Part shown: piece by piece, positions 1 to 5,612 of the stretch
Layout of the letters: each line of letters begins with the position of its first letter
Position numbering within the stretch: the stretch's first letter is position 1
Origin: Burkholderiales bacterium
GTDB lineage: Bacteria; Pseudomonadota; Gammaproteobacteria; Burkholderiales; Casimicrobiaceae
DNA length: 5,612 bases
Reading direction: 5' to 3'
Assembly: GCA_025935435.1 (NCBI GenBank)
Contig: JAICVH010000188.1
Coordinates: 1 to 5,612 of the forward strand
Translations under genes and position numbers: made by a program
Notes under the pieces: generated by a model
What the model was told of the DNA's origin: nothing
What the model saw: the letters and a program-made list of their open reading frames with translations, nothing else
Database searches by the model: none

Positions 1-432
1 CGAAGGCGCGGTTGCGAACACTGCGTACGGTTTCCCGTCCTGCGCCGCCGCATGCTTGCAGAGATCGTTGACCGTGCCCGAACCGACCGCGATCAGCGCA
101 TCGGCTTCCGCGCACGCGCGCCGGATCGTCCCGGCGGTTTCCGCGTCAGCGTGGGGTTCGCCCTCGACGACGACCGGCGTGATGGCGGCGAGACGCGCGA
201 GCGCGCGCTCGACTTGCCCTCCCAGCACTACCCGCGTTGTCGCATCGCTGACGACCGCGAGGCGACGGCCGAGCTGCAACGGTGCGACGAGATCTGCTTC
301 CCGGCCGGCGACGCTGTGCTCGATCGCGATCGCGCGAACGGGGACCCCAATCGGCGCGCCGGTATCCGGGTCAGTCCACACACCCTGCAGCAATCGATCG
401 AGCGGATCGCCCGTTATTGTGTGGATGGACAC
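1..432 (-). CDS. sn-glycerol-1-phosphate dehydrogenase-like protein (AraM/EgsA family), N-terminal part, cut by window edge
   Basis: Reading right to left from a GTG at 432 gives 144 codons that are still open at base 1, so only the N-terminal part is present. The dinucleotide-binding motif GSGTVNDLCK (residues 117-126) is followed by GKPYAVFATAPS, the pattern of glycerol-1-phosphate dehydrogenases in the dehydroquinate-synthase/iron-alcohol-dehydrogenase fold. Family members reduce dihydroxyacetone phosphate to sn-glycerol-1-phosphate with NAD(P)H, or the reverse, using a bound divalent metal. The metal ligands would lie in the missing C-terminal half. The gene follows the TIM-barrel gene by 11 bases and is almost certainly co-transcribed with it. 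The start is uncertain: there is no clear Shine-Dalgarno sequence, no ATG upstream in frame, and a CTG at 447-445 overlaps the upstream TGA. Bacterial members either supply G1P for lipids or act in phospho-polyol catabolism, and the sequence here cannot decide which. Confidence 0.8.
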   Translation of the reverse strand, partial: MSIHTITGDPLDRLLQGVWTDPDTGAPIGVPVRAIAIEHSVAGREADLVAPLQLGRRLAVVSDATTRVVLGGQVERALARLAAITPVVVEGEPHADAETAGTIRRACAEADALIAVGSGTVNDLCKHAAAQDGKPYAVFATAPS

Positions 433-443
433 CGGCGCTTCGC

Positions 444-1130
444 TCAGGCCGCGACCCGGGACGCCTTGTCGCAGGCTTCGAGGACGTCGAGTATCTGACC
501 GCGCAACGAACCCTTGGCGGGTGAAAACGAGCCGTCGAACACCGCCGAGCCTATCGTGAACGCATCCGCGCCGGCTTCAGCCAGCGCATGAATTCGTTCG
601 CGCGTATTGACACTGCCGGCGACGATCAGCGTGCCTCCTGCCAGTGCGGCGCGTGCCGCGCGAACCAGGTCGAGCGGTTCAGCGTGTGTAGCCCGGTACG
701 CGAGCAGGTCCACGCCCGCGCATCCGCTCGCACGCGCGTTGGCGCAATGCTCGGCGATGAGCTCCGCCGATCCTTCGAGCCGGGTGGGGTGGCCGACCGG
801 CCGGCCGGGAAACGGAAAATAGCGGCTCAGGTTCCCAAGAATTCGGCGCGCCGTGAGCAGATCGGTACCACCGAGGATCCGATCGACGCCCAGCGCCGCG
901 GCGCACTCGAGCGAGCGGGCAACCGCGTCGGCTGTTGTACTCACCACCTCGAGGTAGCAGACGCCGCGGTGCTGGCGGATTCGCTCGACGAGCACGCGCA
1001 TCACCTCCGGCGGTACGCCGATGTCCTTGAACCCGACGTGCGTCACGCCGAGCGAGCAGACCTCGTCCACCAGGCAGTCGGCGTCCTCGACAGTCCTGTC
1101 GTTGCGGGTGAGCATGAAGATCAGGTGCAT
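444..1130 (-). CDS. HisA/TrpF-like TIM-barrel protein of unknown function
   Basis: A complete 228-residue protein, about the size of a single (beta/alpha)8 barrel. It alternates hydrophobic strands and helices: HVGFKDIG (31-38), CYLEVVS (58-64), ILGGTD (85-90), GVDLLAYR (139-146) and LIVAGSVN (168-175), ending with GADAFTIGSAVF (187-198). The last two match the strand 7/8 phosphate-binding loops of HisA, TrpF and related phosphosugar enzymes, so a phosphorylated substrate is likely. The N-terminus lacks the HisA/HisF pattern and I cannot assign a reaction. The ATG at 1130 is the only standard start before an in-frame TAG at 1181-1179. A GGAG lies only 2 bases upstream and a weaker GGGA lies 9 bases upstream. 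It heads an operon with the G1P-dehydrogenase-like gene, which suggests that the two act on a shared three-carbon or glycerol-phosphate metabolite. It is divergent from mmsA across 226 bases. Its length is close to that of heptaprenylglyceryl-phosphate synthase (PcrB), another G1P-linked barrel, but the motifs do not look like PcrB. Confidence 0.82.
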   Translation of the reverse strand: MHLIFMLTRNDRTVEDADCLVDEVCSLGVTHVGFKDIGVPPEVMRVLVERIRQHRGVCYLEVVSTTADAVARSLECAAALGVDRILGGTDLLTARRILGNLSRYFPFPGRPVGHPTRLEGSAELIAEHCANARASGCAGVDLLAYRATHAEPLDLVRAARAALAGGTLIVAGSVNTRERIHALAEAGADAFTIGSAVFDGSFSPAKGSLRGQILDVLEACDKASRVAA

Positions 1131-1188
1131 GGCTCCAAATCCCGTGCAGACGATGATGGCTCGCTCGATGTTGGTAATCTAACATGGA

Positions 1189-1200
1189 TAGTGGTGACTA
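1189..1200. promoter_or_regulatory. imperfect palindrome in the divergent promoter region, possible operator
   Basis: TAGT-GGTG-ACTA is a 4+4-base inverted repeat lying 58 bases upstream of the TIM-barrel start and about 39 bases upstream of the mmsA-side TATAAT. The placement suits a regulator acting on both directions. Short inverted repeats of this size occur by chance, and no matching regulator gene is in the window, so this is only a candidate. Confidence 0.2.
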
Positions 1201-1218
1201 CAATATCGGCAGCAGGGA

Positions 1219-1244
1219 TTCACACTTCGTCGCAGCGCTATAAT
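1219..1244 (+). promoter_or_regulatory. putative sigma-70 promoter for mmsA
   Basis: A perfect TATAAT at 1239-1244 stands out in very GC-rich DNA and sits about 113 bases before the mmsA ATG. The best -35 candidate is TTCACA at 1219-1224 (5 of 6 matches to TTGACA), but the spacer is only 14 bases. At the normal 16-18 bases the -35 is poor, which would fit an activator-dependent promoter. Transcription would start near 1251 and leave a leader of about 105 bases. Confidence 0.5.
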
Positions 1245-1345
1245 CCGAAGCGAAACGGCGCGTCGCGGCGCGGGAGCAATCGCATACCCGCCAGCACGAC
1301 GCGGATCCCGAACGCTGCTCCTTCCCGCTTCTGCCAGCGTTCATC

Positions 1346-1351
1346 AAGGAG
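1346..1351 (+). promoter_or_regulatory. mmsA: ribosome binding site that fixes the mmsA start
   Basis: AAGGAG is a near-consensus Shine-Dalgarno sequence, 5 bases before the ATG at 1357. A GTG at 1351 is in frame, but its first base is the last base of this site, so the ribosome cannot use it. The protein therefore begins MDLTTLERL rather than MTMDL. Confidence 0.85.
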
Positions 1352-1356
1352 TGACG

Positions 1357-2865
1357 ATGGACCTCACGACACTCGAGCGACTGCCGCTGTGGATCGGCGG
1401 CCGCGCGCATTCGCCGACGACGACACGTTACGGCGAAGTGACGAATCCTGCGACCGGCGAAGTGATCCGGCACGTTCCGTATGCGAACGCGGCCGATGTC
1501 GATGCCGCCGTCAACGCGGCGGCCGATGCATTTCCGGCATGGTCGTCAACACCGTCGTTACGGCGGGCGCGCGTGCTGATGAAGTTTCGCGATCTGCTCG
1601 ACCGTCATCGCAAGGATCTCGCACGAATCGTCACGCAGGAGCACGGCAAGACGCTTGTCGACGCCGAAGGCTCGCTGACGCGCGGCATGGAGGTCGTCGA
1701 GTTCGCGACCGGCATTCCGCATCTGTTGAAGGGTGAGCACAGCGACAGCGTCGGCACCGAGGTCGACAGCTGGTCGATGCGCATGCCGCTCGGCGTATGC
1801 GCGGGTATCACGCCGTTTAATTTCCCCGCGATGGTGCCGATGTGGATGTTTCCGATCGCGATTGCCTGCGGCAATACGTTCGTGCTGAAGCCGTCGGAGC
1901 GCGATCCCACGCTGTCGCTGCGGCTCGGCGAATTGCTGCAGGAAGCGGGTCTGCCGGATGGCGTGTTCAATGTCGTGCACGGCGACAAGGAGGCGGTCGA
2001 CGCGTTGCTCGCGCATCCGCGCGTGCGCGCGGTGTCTTTCGTCGGCTCGACGCCGATCGCGAGATACATCTACGAGACCGGTGCGAAGCATGGCAAGCGC
2101 GTGCAGGCATTGGGCGGTGCCAAGAATCATGCGGTCGTCATGCCGGACGCCGATCTCGATTTCGCCACGGAGGCGATCATTGGTGCCGGATACGGGTCCG
2201 CCGGCGAGCGCTGCATGGCGATTTCGGCCGTCGTCGCCGTTGGCGATGTCGCCGATTCGCTGGTCGAGCGCCTCGCAGCCCGCGCCAAACGCATCACCAC
2301 GGGTCCGGGTGATGCACCCGATATCGAGATGGGGCCGGTTATTACCTGCGCCGCGCGTGATCGGATCACGGGCTTGATCGATCGTGGCGTGAGCGAAGGC
2401 GCGTCGCTGGTCGTCGACGGCCGCCGACCGACGATTGCCGGCCATGCGTCGGGCTTTTTCGTCGGGCCGACGTTGTTCGACCACGTTACGCCCGATATGA
2501 CGATCTATCGGGAAGAGATTTTCGGCCCGGTATTGATCGTCGTGCGCGCCGAATCGCTCAACGACGCGGTTACGATGATCAACGAAAATCCGTATGCAAA
2601 CGGTGCCGCGCTTTTCACCCGCTCCGGTCACGCCGCGCGACGCTTCCAGCAGGATGTCGAAGTTGGCATGGCCGGTATCAACGTGCCGATCCCGGTACCG
2701 ATGGCGTTCTATTCGTTCGGTGGCTGGCGTAACTCGCTGTTCGGCGATCTGAACGTCCACGGCACCGATGGCGTTCGCTTCTATACGCGGCTGAAGACGG
2801 TCACCGCGCGGTGGCCCGACGACGGAAGCGCGGCGCCCGGCTTTCACATGCCGGTCATGGGTTGA
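1357..2865 (+). CDS. mmsA: methylmalonate-semialdehyde dehydrogenase (CoA-acylating)
   Basis: A full-length cytosolic enzyme of 502 residues, the usual size for MmsA/IolA. The family oxidises methylmalonate semialdehyde with NAD+ and CoA to propionyl-CoA and CO2, and malonate semialdehyde to acetyl-CoA, in valine, thymine, beta-alanine or inositol breakdown. Aldehyde-dehydrogenase landmarks appear in order: ITPFNFP with Asn155, LKPSE (177-181), GSTP (230-233), GSAGERCMA with the catalytic Cys286, and EEIFGP (386-391). Ala251 in ALGGAKNH replaces the general-base Glu of ordinary aldehyde dehydrogenases, a hallmark of the acylating MMSDH group. Arg109 in the RGMEVVEF segment and Arg285 next to the catalytic Cys fit the carboxylate-binding arginines known in this family. 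The C-terminal GINVPIPVPMAFYSFGG and the following GDLNVHGTDG block are also typical. It has its own promoter region and a strong ribosome binding site. No mmsB, iol genes or MmsR-type regulator lie beside it, so its pathway is not settled by context. Confidence 0.95.
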   Translation: MDLTTLERLPLWIGGRAHSPTTTRYGEVTNPATGEVIRHVPYANAADVDAAVNAAADAFPAWSSTPSLRRARVLMKFRDLLDRHRKDLARIVTQEHGKTLVDAEGSLTRGMEVVEFATGIPHLLKGEHSDSVGTEVDSWSMRMPLGVCAGITPFNFPAMVPMWMFPIAIACGNTFVLKPSERDPTLSLRLGELLQEAGLPDGVFNVVHGDKEAVDALLAHPRVRAVSFVGSTPIARYIYETGAKHGKRVQALGGAKNHAVVMPDADLDFATEAIIGAGYGSAGERCMAISAVVAVGDVADSLVERLAARAKRITTGPGDAPDIEMGPVITCAARDRITGLIDRGVSEGASLVVDGRRPTIAGHASGFFVGPTLFDHVTPDMTIYREEIFGPVLIVVRAESLNDAVTMINENPYANGAALFTRSGHAARRFQQDVEVGMAGINVPIPVPMAFYSFGGWRNSLFGDLNVHGTDGVRFYTRLKTVTARWPDDGSAAPGFHMPVMG

Positions 2866-2878
2866 CGCACCGGAGCGC

Positions 2879-3502
2879 TTATTCATCGAGCGTACGCCAC
2901 GAACGCCGCGGCTGCGAGGGATCATCGATCAGCAATGCCTGCACGAACGTCGTCGTGCTGGCGGCGCCATCGACGCGGATGGTGACGCGGTAGTACGGCG
3001 TGCGCGGCGGCTCGGACGCAGGCGCTGCGCCCAATGCTGCGGCAACGCTGGGCGGAGTCAACGTGCAGTTTTCGGCTGATGCGCTACCGGGCAGCAGGCA
3101 CAGCCGTTCGATCAGATAACGGAGCGTCAGCGCGCCGCCAACGTCGATCAACGCGGCGCCCGGCGGATAATCGGCGAGGCGTTGCAACGCCAGTGGTACG
3201 CCGCGGGCATCTTCGCCGGCTTGTCTCGACGCGAAATAGTGGCGCGTGGGCTCATCGACCGAGCGATCGGGGATGGCATTCGTTTCGATCAGCGCCGCGA
3301 GCGCGTGCTCGAGCGCGGCCGTCGCGGCCAAGGTTGCGTGCTGGCGCGCTTCGACATTCGCGCTGATCGCCACGTCGGTCGCCGCGTTGCCAACCAACGC
3401 GACGGCGCTCATCGCGAGGGCAATCGTCGCAAACAGCGCAATGAACAGCACGAGGCCACGCTCGGATCGGCCTGCTGCCGATATCCGCAACTTGAGCGTC
3501 AT
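2879..3502 (-). CDS. pilX: type IV pilus assembly protein PilX (minor pilin)
   Basis: 207 residues. A short basic leader ending RSERG (12-16) is followed by a hydrophobic helix from Leu17 to about residue 39, then a weakly conserved periplasmic domain with cysteines at 135 and 146 that could form a disulfide. The GLVLFIAL start lacks the +5 Glu of ordinary pilins, as is common in PilX and its secretion counterpart GspK. PilX is a minor pilin of the tip/priming complex, anchored in the inner membrane before assembly. Its ATG overlaps the pilW stop in an ATGA, so translation is probably coupled. It is the last gene of the operon: its TAA lies 13 bases from the convergent mmsA TGA, with no room for pilY1. 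The call rests on the N-terminal pattern, size and position directly after pilW. The C-terminal two thirds carry no recognisable motif. Confidence 0.8.
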   Translation of the reverse strand: MTLKLRISAAGRSERGLVLFIALFATIALAMSAVALVGNAATDVAISANVEARQHATLAATAALEHALAALIETNAIPDRSVDEPTRHYFASRQAGEDARGVPLALQRLADYPPGAALIDVGGALTLRYLIERLCLLPGSASAENCTLTPPSVAAALGAAPASEPPRTPYYRVTIRVDGAASTTTFVQALLIDDPSQPRRSWRTLDE

Positions 3503-4602
3503 ACCCCGCGATTCCAGCGCGCGTTACGCAACGGCACGATCGTTTCGTATACACGGTAGCGATAGCCGCCACCCGGAGATGCGGCGATCGTCGCTTCGAG
3601 ACGCCCCGGACACGTGCTCTTGTCTTCGTTTTCACAGTCGAAAAGCACCCAGTGAAACGCGCGCGTTTGCGTGCGTTCCGTACGCTCCGATCGCACAATG
3701 ACGCCAATCCGGACCGCCTGAATGCGGTCCAGCACCTGACGCGGTGCGATCAGCAGCGCTGCAGGACTCCACGGACTTCCCTCGGCAGCCGGAACCCACG
3801 TGTCCAATGCGCCATCGCCATCGCTGTCGATGCCGTACTGGAACTTGACGTTGACGACGTTCGCCACGACGGGGTTGGGTGCGTCGTCGTTACTGACGTC
3901 GGTGCTGCGCAGCGATCCTCCGGCAACGTCGAGGCGCATCACGGTTGCGCGGGTGGCCGCTCCAAGGTTCAGAAGCACCGACGTCACGGGAAGCGTGACG
4001 CCGAGTGGCGAATGCGCGATGTCGAGGATGCCGGGTGCGCTCGTCGCGACCGTCGTCACGGTGGCCGACGCACATTCGCCCGTGCGACTGATGGCAGCGA
4101 CGCGATCGCCAGGAGCGTAACCGTCGACGGCCGCAATCCTGAATGCAGAACCGGGCGGCGCCTCCGCGACGAACGCGGCGATGACGCCACCCGTGCGCGC
4201 GAGCGATTGCCGCACGACCAGACTGTCGGGGCGGTCGGGAGCACCACCGTCGGTGATCAGCACGTTCACCGGGCGCAGCGTCGTCGCGATGTCGCCGTCG
4301 ACGGGGCATGTGTCGAGCCATCGTGACACCGATGCGAAACCGGCGCCGGCATTGGCGACGTGAATGGAAATCGCCGACAGCGCAAAGGCGCCATTCGCCT
4401 GCAGATCACCCCCCGACGCAGCGCTGCGACGAGCAGACTGCACCAGCGCGAAGGTCGCATACACCAGGACCATGGTGAGCATCGCAACGGCGAGTGCCAC
4501 CAGGACGTCGACGAGCGTGACGCCCCGCGCTCGAGGTCGCGAGTCGATTCGCAACGGCCGATAGGCTGTCTGCGATGGTTGCATCACGCGCAGCATGCTC
4601 AT
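3499..4602 (-). CDS. pilW: type IV pilus assembly protein PilW (minor pilin)
   Basis: 367 residues from the ATG at 4602, chosen because it overlaps the pilV stop as ATGA. The open frame extends 20 codons further upstream into pilV, which I take as non-coding in this frame. A 27-residue basic leader ends RARG, then VTLVDVLVALAVAM begins a single N-terminal helix (28-52). The large periplasmic part has cysteines at 99, 177, 323 and 331 and a YGIDSDGDGALD segment (about 256-267). This Asp-rich loop is seen in PilW proteins and resembles calcium-binding loops. The length and the position between pilV and pilX support the call. PilW helps initiate pilus assembly with PilV, PilX and PilE. Oddly, mature residue +5 is Asp (residue 32) instead of the Glu that directs processing and subunit docking. 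A later ATG at 4584 would give a 21-residue leader. Confidence 0.85.
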   Translation of the reverse strand: MSMLRVMQPSQTAYRPLRIDSRPRARGVTLVDVLVALAVAMLTMVLVYATFALVQSARRSAASGGDLQANGAFALSAISIHVANAGAGFASVSRWLDTCPVDGDIATTLRPVNVLITDGGAPDRPDSLVVRQSLARTGGVIAAFVAEAPPGSAFRIAAVDGYAPGDRVAAISRTGECASATVTTVATSAPGILDIAHSPLGVTLPVTSVLLNLGAATRATVMRLDVAGGSLRSTDVSNDDAPNPVVANVVNVKFQYGIDSDGDGALDTWVPAAEGSPWSPAALLIAPRQVLDRIQAVRIGVIVRSERTERTQTRAFHWVLFDCENEDKSTCPGRLEATIAASPGGGYRYRVYETIVPLRNARWNRGV

Positions 4603-5042
4603 CGGGCGATGACCGTCGTGAGCAGCGAACGATGAGGTCGCGAGGCGCCGGGCGGTTGCCATGAGACGACGACGTCGACGCGTCGACTGGCGGCGGAAGG
4701 CCCGTCCGTAATGGAGAGCTCGGGCAGGTTGCGAGTTGCCGTTACACCCGGCAACTGACGTGCGCGCGTAACGAGCGCGCGGTAGCCGGTGCCACCGTGC
4801 GATGCGTCGTAGCGATCGGGGAGGGTTGCGAAATCATCGGTTGCCATCCGCGCGAGTGTCGTCGCAGCGAGGCCGGTGGCGACGCTGCGGAGATCGGCGT
4901 TGGTGCCCGCGCGGACGGCGCTGGCGACGAAGGCGATCACAGCGGCGGCAGCAATCGCGAACACGAGCATTCCGACCAGCGCCTCCAGCAGGAACGCGCC
5001 GCACGGGCGGGACGGAAAGTGATGTTTCAGCGGCCGCTGCAT
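4599..5042 (-). CDS. pilV: type IV pilus modification/assembly protein PilV (minor pilin)
   Basis: 147 residues with a classical class III prepilin signal: a 15-residue basic leader ending in Gly15, then AFLLEALVGMLVF, with Glu20 at mature position +5 and a hydrophobic helix to about residue 43. The mature protein would be about 132 residues and contains no cysteine; the only Cys (14) is in the leader. The +1 residue is Ala rather than the usual Phe, which prepilin peptidase normally tolerates. PilV is a minor pilin of the initiation complex with PilW, PilX and PilE. The gene begins 15 bases after the pilE stop without a clear Shine-Dalgarno sequence, and its TGA overlaps the pilW ATG. The assignment to PilV rather than FimT/FimU rests on position before pilW, size and the LLEALVGMLVF helix. 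Confidence 0.85.
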   Translation of the reverse strand: MQRPLKHHFPSRPCGAFLLEALVGMLVFAIAAAAVIAFVASAVRAGTNADLRSVATGLAATTLARMATDDFATLPDRYDASHGGTGYRALVTRARQLPGVTATRNLPELSITDGPSAASRRVDVVVSWQPPGASRPHRSLLTTVIAR

Positions 5043-5057
5043 TGGCGTCGCGAGAAA

Positions 5058-5579
5058 TCAAACGCAGAAGCCATCCTGCCGGATCGTCCAGCAATCCGCC
5101 GTACGCGACCATCCTGACGGAACGGAAATCGTCGCCTTGTTGCCGGCCTGGTCGATCGAGTATACGAACGCCGCCATGCCCTTCGCGGCCAGTCCACTCG
5201 CCGTATAGGTGAACGTCGTCGCAGTGCTCTCGCACGCGACGACGAAGTAATCGGTGGTTGCCGTCGGGGGCGAAACGCCGCACTGACCAGCGTCATCGAC
5301 ATAGGTGCGCTGGTCCTGGAAATAGTCGTCCATCCGTGCGCGGCCGTCGGCAAGGCGCGCGACCGCGTCGAGGATTCGACTGCGGGTGACATAGCTCGCG
5401 TACGAGGGCAGCGCGATCGCAGCGAGTGTCGCGATGATCGCGACGACGATCATCATTTCGAGAAGCGTGAAACCGCCCGCCTGCCGACCGCCTCGCGATC
5501 GGCGTCCCAGGTCACCGATCGTTTGGTGAACAGCAACCGGTCCACGTAAGGTCGCTGTGCATGGATGCGCGGCCATCAT
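5058..5579 (-). CDS. pilE: type IV minor pilin PilE
   Basis: 173 residues from the ATG at 5579. The prepilin site is clear: QAGG then FTLLEMMIVV, with Phe +1, Glu +5 and the helix-kinking Pro at mature +22 (ALPSY). The mature protein is about 137 residues with four cysteines at mature positions 64, 80, 127 and 136. The C-terminal CWTIRQDGFC block, in which two of them lie, resembles the PilE family. PilE is a minor pilin thought to link the tip complex to the major pilin. The leader is unusually long (36 residues, or 38 from an ATG at 5585), with no ATG, GTG or TTG nearer the cleavage site. The start was chosen by spacing from GAGGGAG at 5594-5588. It is the first visible gene of the operon; only 33 bases remain upstream in the window, so earlier genes such as fimT cannot be excluded. 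Confidence 0.85.
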   Translation of the reverse strand: MMAAHPCTATLRGPVAVHQTIGDLGRRSRGGRQAGGFTLLEMMIVVAIIATLAAIALPSYASYVTRSRILDAVARLADGRARMDDYFQDQRTYVDDAGQCGVSPPTATTDYFVVACESTATTFTYTASGLAAKGMAAFVYSIDQAGNKATISVPSGWSRTADCWTIRQDGFCV

Positions 5580-5587
5580 GGGCATGA

Positions 5588-5594
5588 CTCCCTC
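5588..5594 (-). promoter_or_regulatory. pilE: ribosome binding site for pilE
   Basis: On the minus strand GAGGGAG lies 8 bases before the ATG at 5579, 2 bases before the ATG at 5585 and 11 bases before the ATG at 5576. The 8-base spacing favours 5579. It is the only good Shine-Dalgarno sequence in the pilin operon; pilV, pilW and pilX have none and probably depend on translational coupling. Confidence 0.7.
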
Positions 5595-5612
5595 GTGCGC
5601 TCGAGGCGCGCG

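Noticed and set aside
444..1130. Calling the TIM-barrel protein PcrB (heptaprenylglyceryl-phosphate synthase) because it neighbours a G1P dehydrogenase and has a similar length.
   Set aside because: The strand and loop motifs, including GFKDIG, GHPTRLEG and VDLLAYR, do not resemble PcrB as I know it; only the fold and size agree.
1272..1321. Possible stem in the mmsA leader pairing GGAGCA (1273-1278) with TGCTCC (1316-1321).
   Set aside because: Only six base pairs around a 37-base loop, no hidden ribosome binding site and no riboswitch-like architecture; expected by chance in GC-rich DNA.
1351..1356. GTG at 1351 as the mmsA start.
   Set aside because: Its first base is part of the AAGGAG ribosome binding site, and the ATG at 1357 has a suitable 5-base spacing.
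588..1736. A 382-codon plus-strand frame running through the TIM-barrel gene, the promoter region and into mmsA.
   Set aside because: Low-complexity Arg/Ala/Ser-rich translation that crosses both a well-supported antisense gene and a well-supported same-strand gene in another frame.
1558..2925. A 455-codon open frame on the minus strand opposite mmsA.
   Set aside because: Arg/His/Asp-rich translation with no domain or membrane pattern. It mirrors the strong G/C third-position bias of mmsA, whose product is certain, so it is a shadow frame.
3652..4326. A 224-codon plus-strand frame opposite pilW.
   Set aside because: Arg-rich shadow translation without start-site support; pilW on the other strand has a clear prepilin signal and operon context.
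4603..4662. A 20-residue upstream extension of PilW starting at 4662.
   Set aside because: It lies wholly inside pilV and would make the prepilin leader 47 residues; the ATGA overlap at 4602-4599 is the better start.

Overview
The window is GC-rich, gene-dense DNA. Third-codon-position G/C bias, dense overlapping operons and the protein sequences all suggest a beta-proteobacterium of the Burkholderia type. That is an inference from composition and protein character; no database search was run. There are seven protein genes in three transcription blocks. I see no RNA genes, insertion sequences, CRISPR arrays or phage genes.

Block 1 (1-1130, minus strand) is a short operon read towards the left edge. 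It starts with a 228-residue TIM-barrel protein that has a HisA/TrpF-like C-terminal phosphate-binding motif and no function I can name. Next comes the first 144 residues of an sn-glycerol-1-phosphate dehydrogenase-like protein (AraM/EgsA, dehydroquinate-synthase-like fold), which runs off the window. Between this block and block 2 lies a 226-base divergent region (1131-1356) with a TATAAT box, a small imperfect palindrome and a strong ribosome binding site.

Block 2 (1357-2865, plus strand) is a single complete gene, mmsA. It encodes CoA-acylating methylmalonate-semialdehyde dehydrogenase, which converts methylmalonate or malonate semialdehyde to propionyl-CoA or acetyl-CoA. It stands without mmsB or any iol gene in view.

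Block 3 (5579-2879, minus strand) is a compact operon of type IV pilus minor pilins in the order pilE, pilV, pilW, pilX. Two of its junctions are 4-base ATGA stop/start overlaps and the third gap is 15 bases. The products should be inserted in the inner membrane, and those with processable leaders cleaved by prepilin peptidase. They would then assemble as the priming complex at the pilus tip. The operon ends 13 bases from the stop codon of the convergent mmsA, so the pilY1 adhesin gene that usually follows pilX is absent here.

The pilin cluster is recognisable, but it has unusual leaders, an Asp in place of the +5 Glu in PilW, and no pilY1. The least understood part is the TIM-barrel/G1P-dehydrogenase pair divergent from mmsA, which may belong to an undescribed phospho-polyol or lipid-head-group pathway. 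I found no clear sign of a wholly new system.
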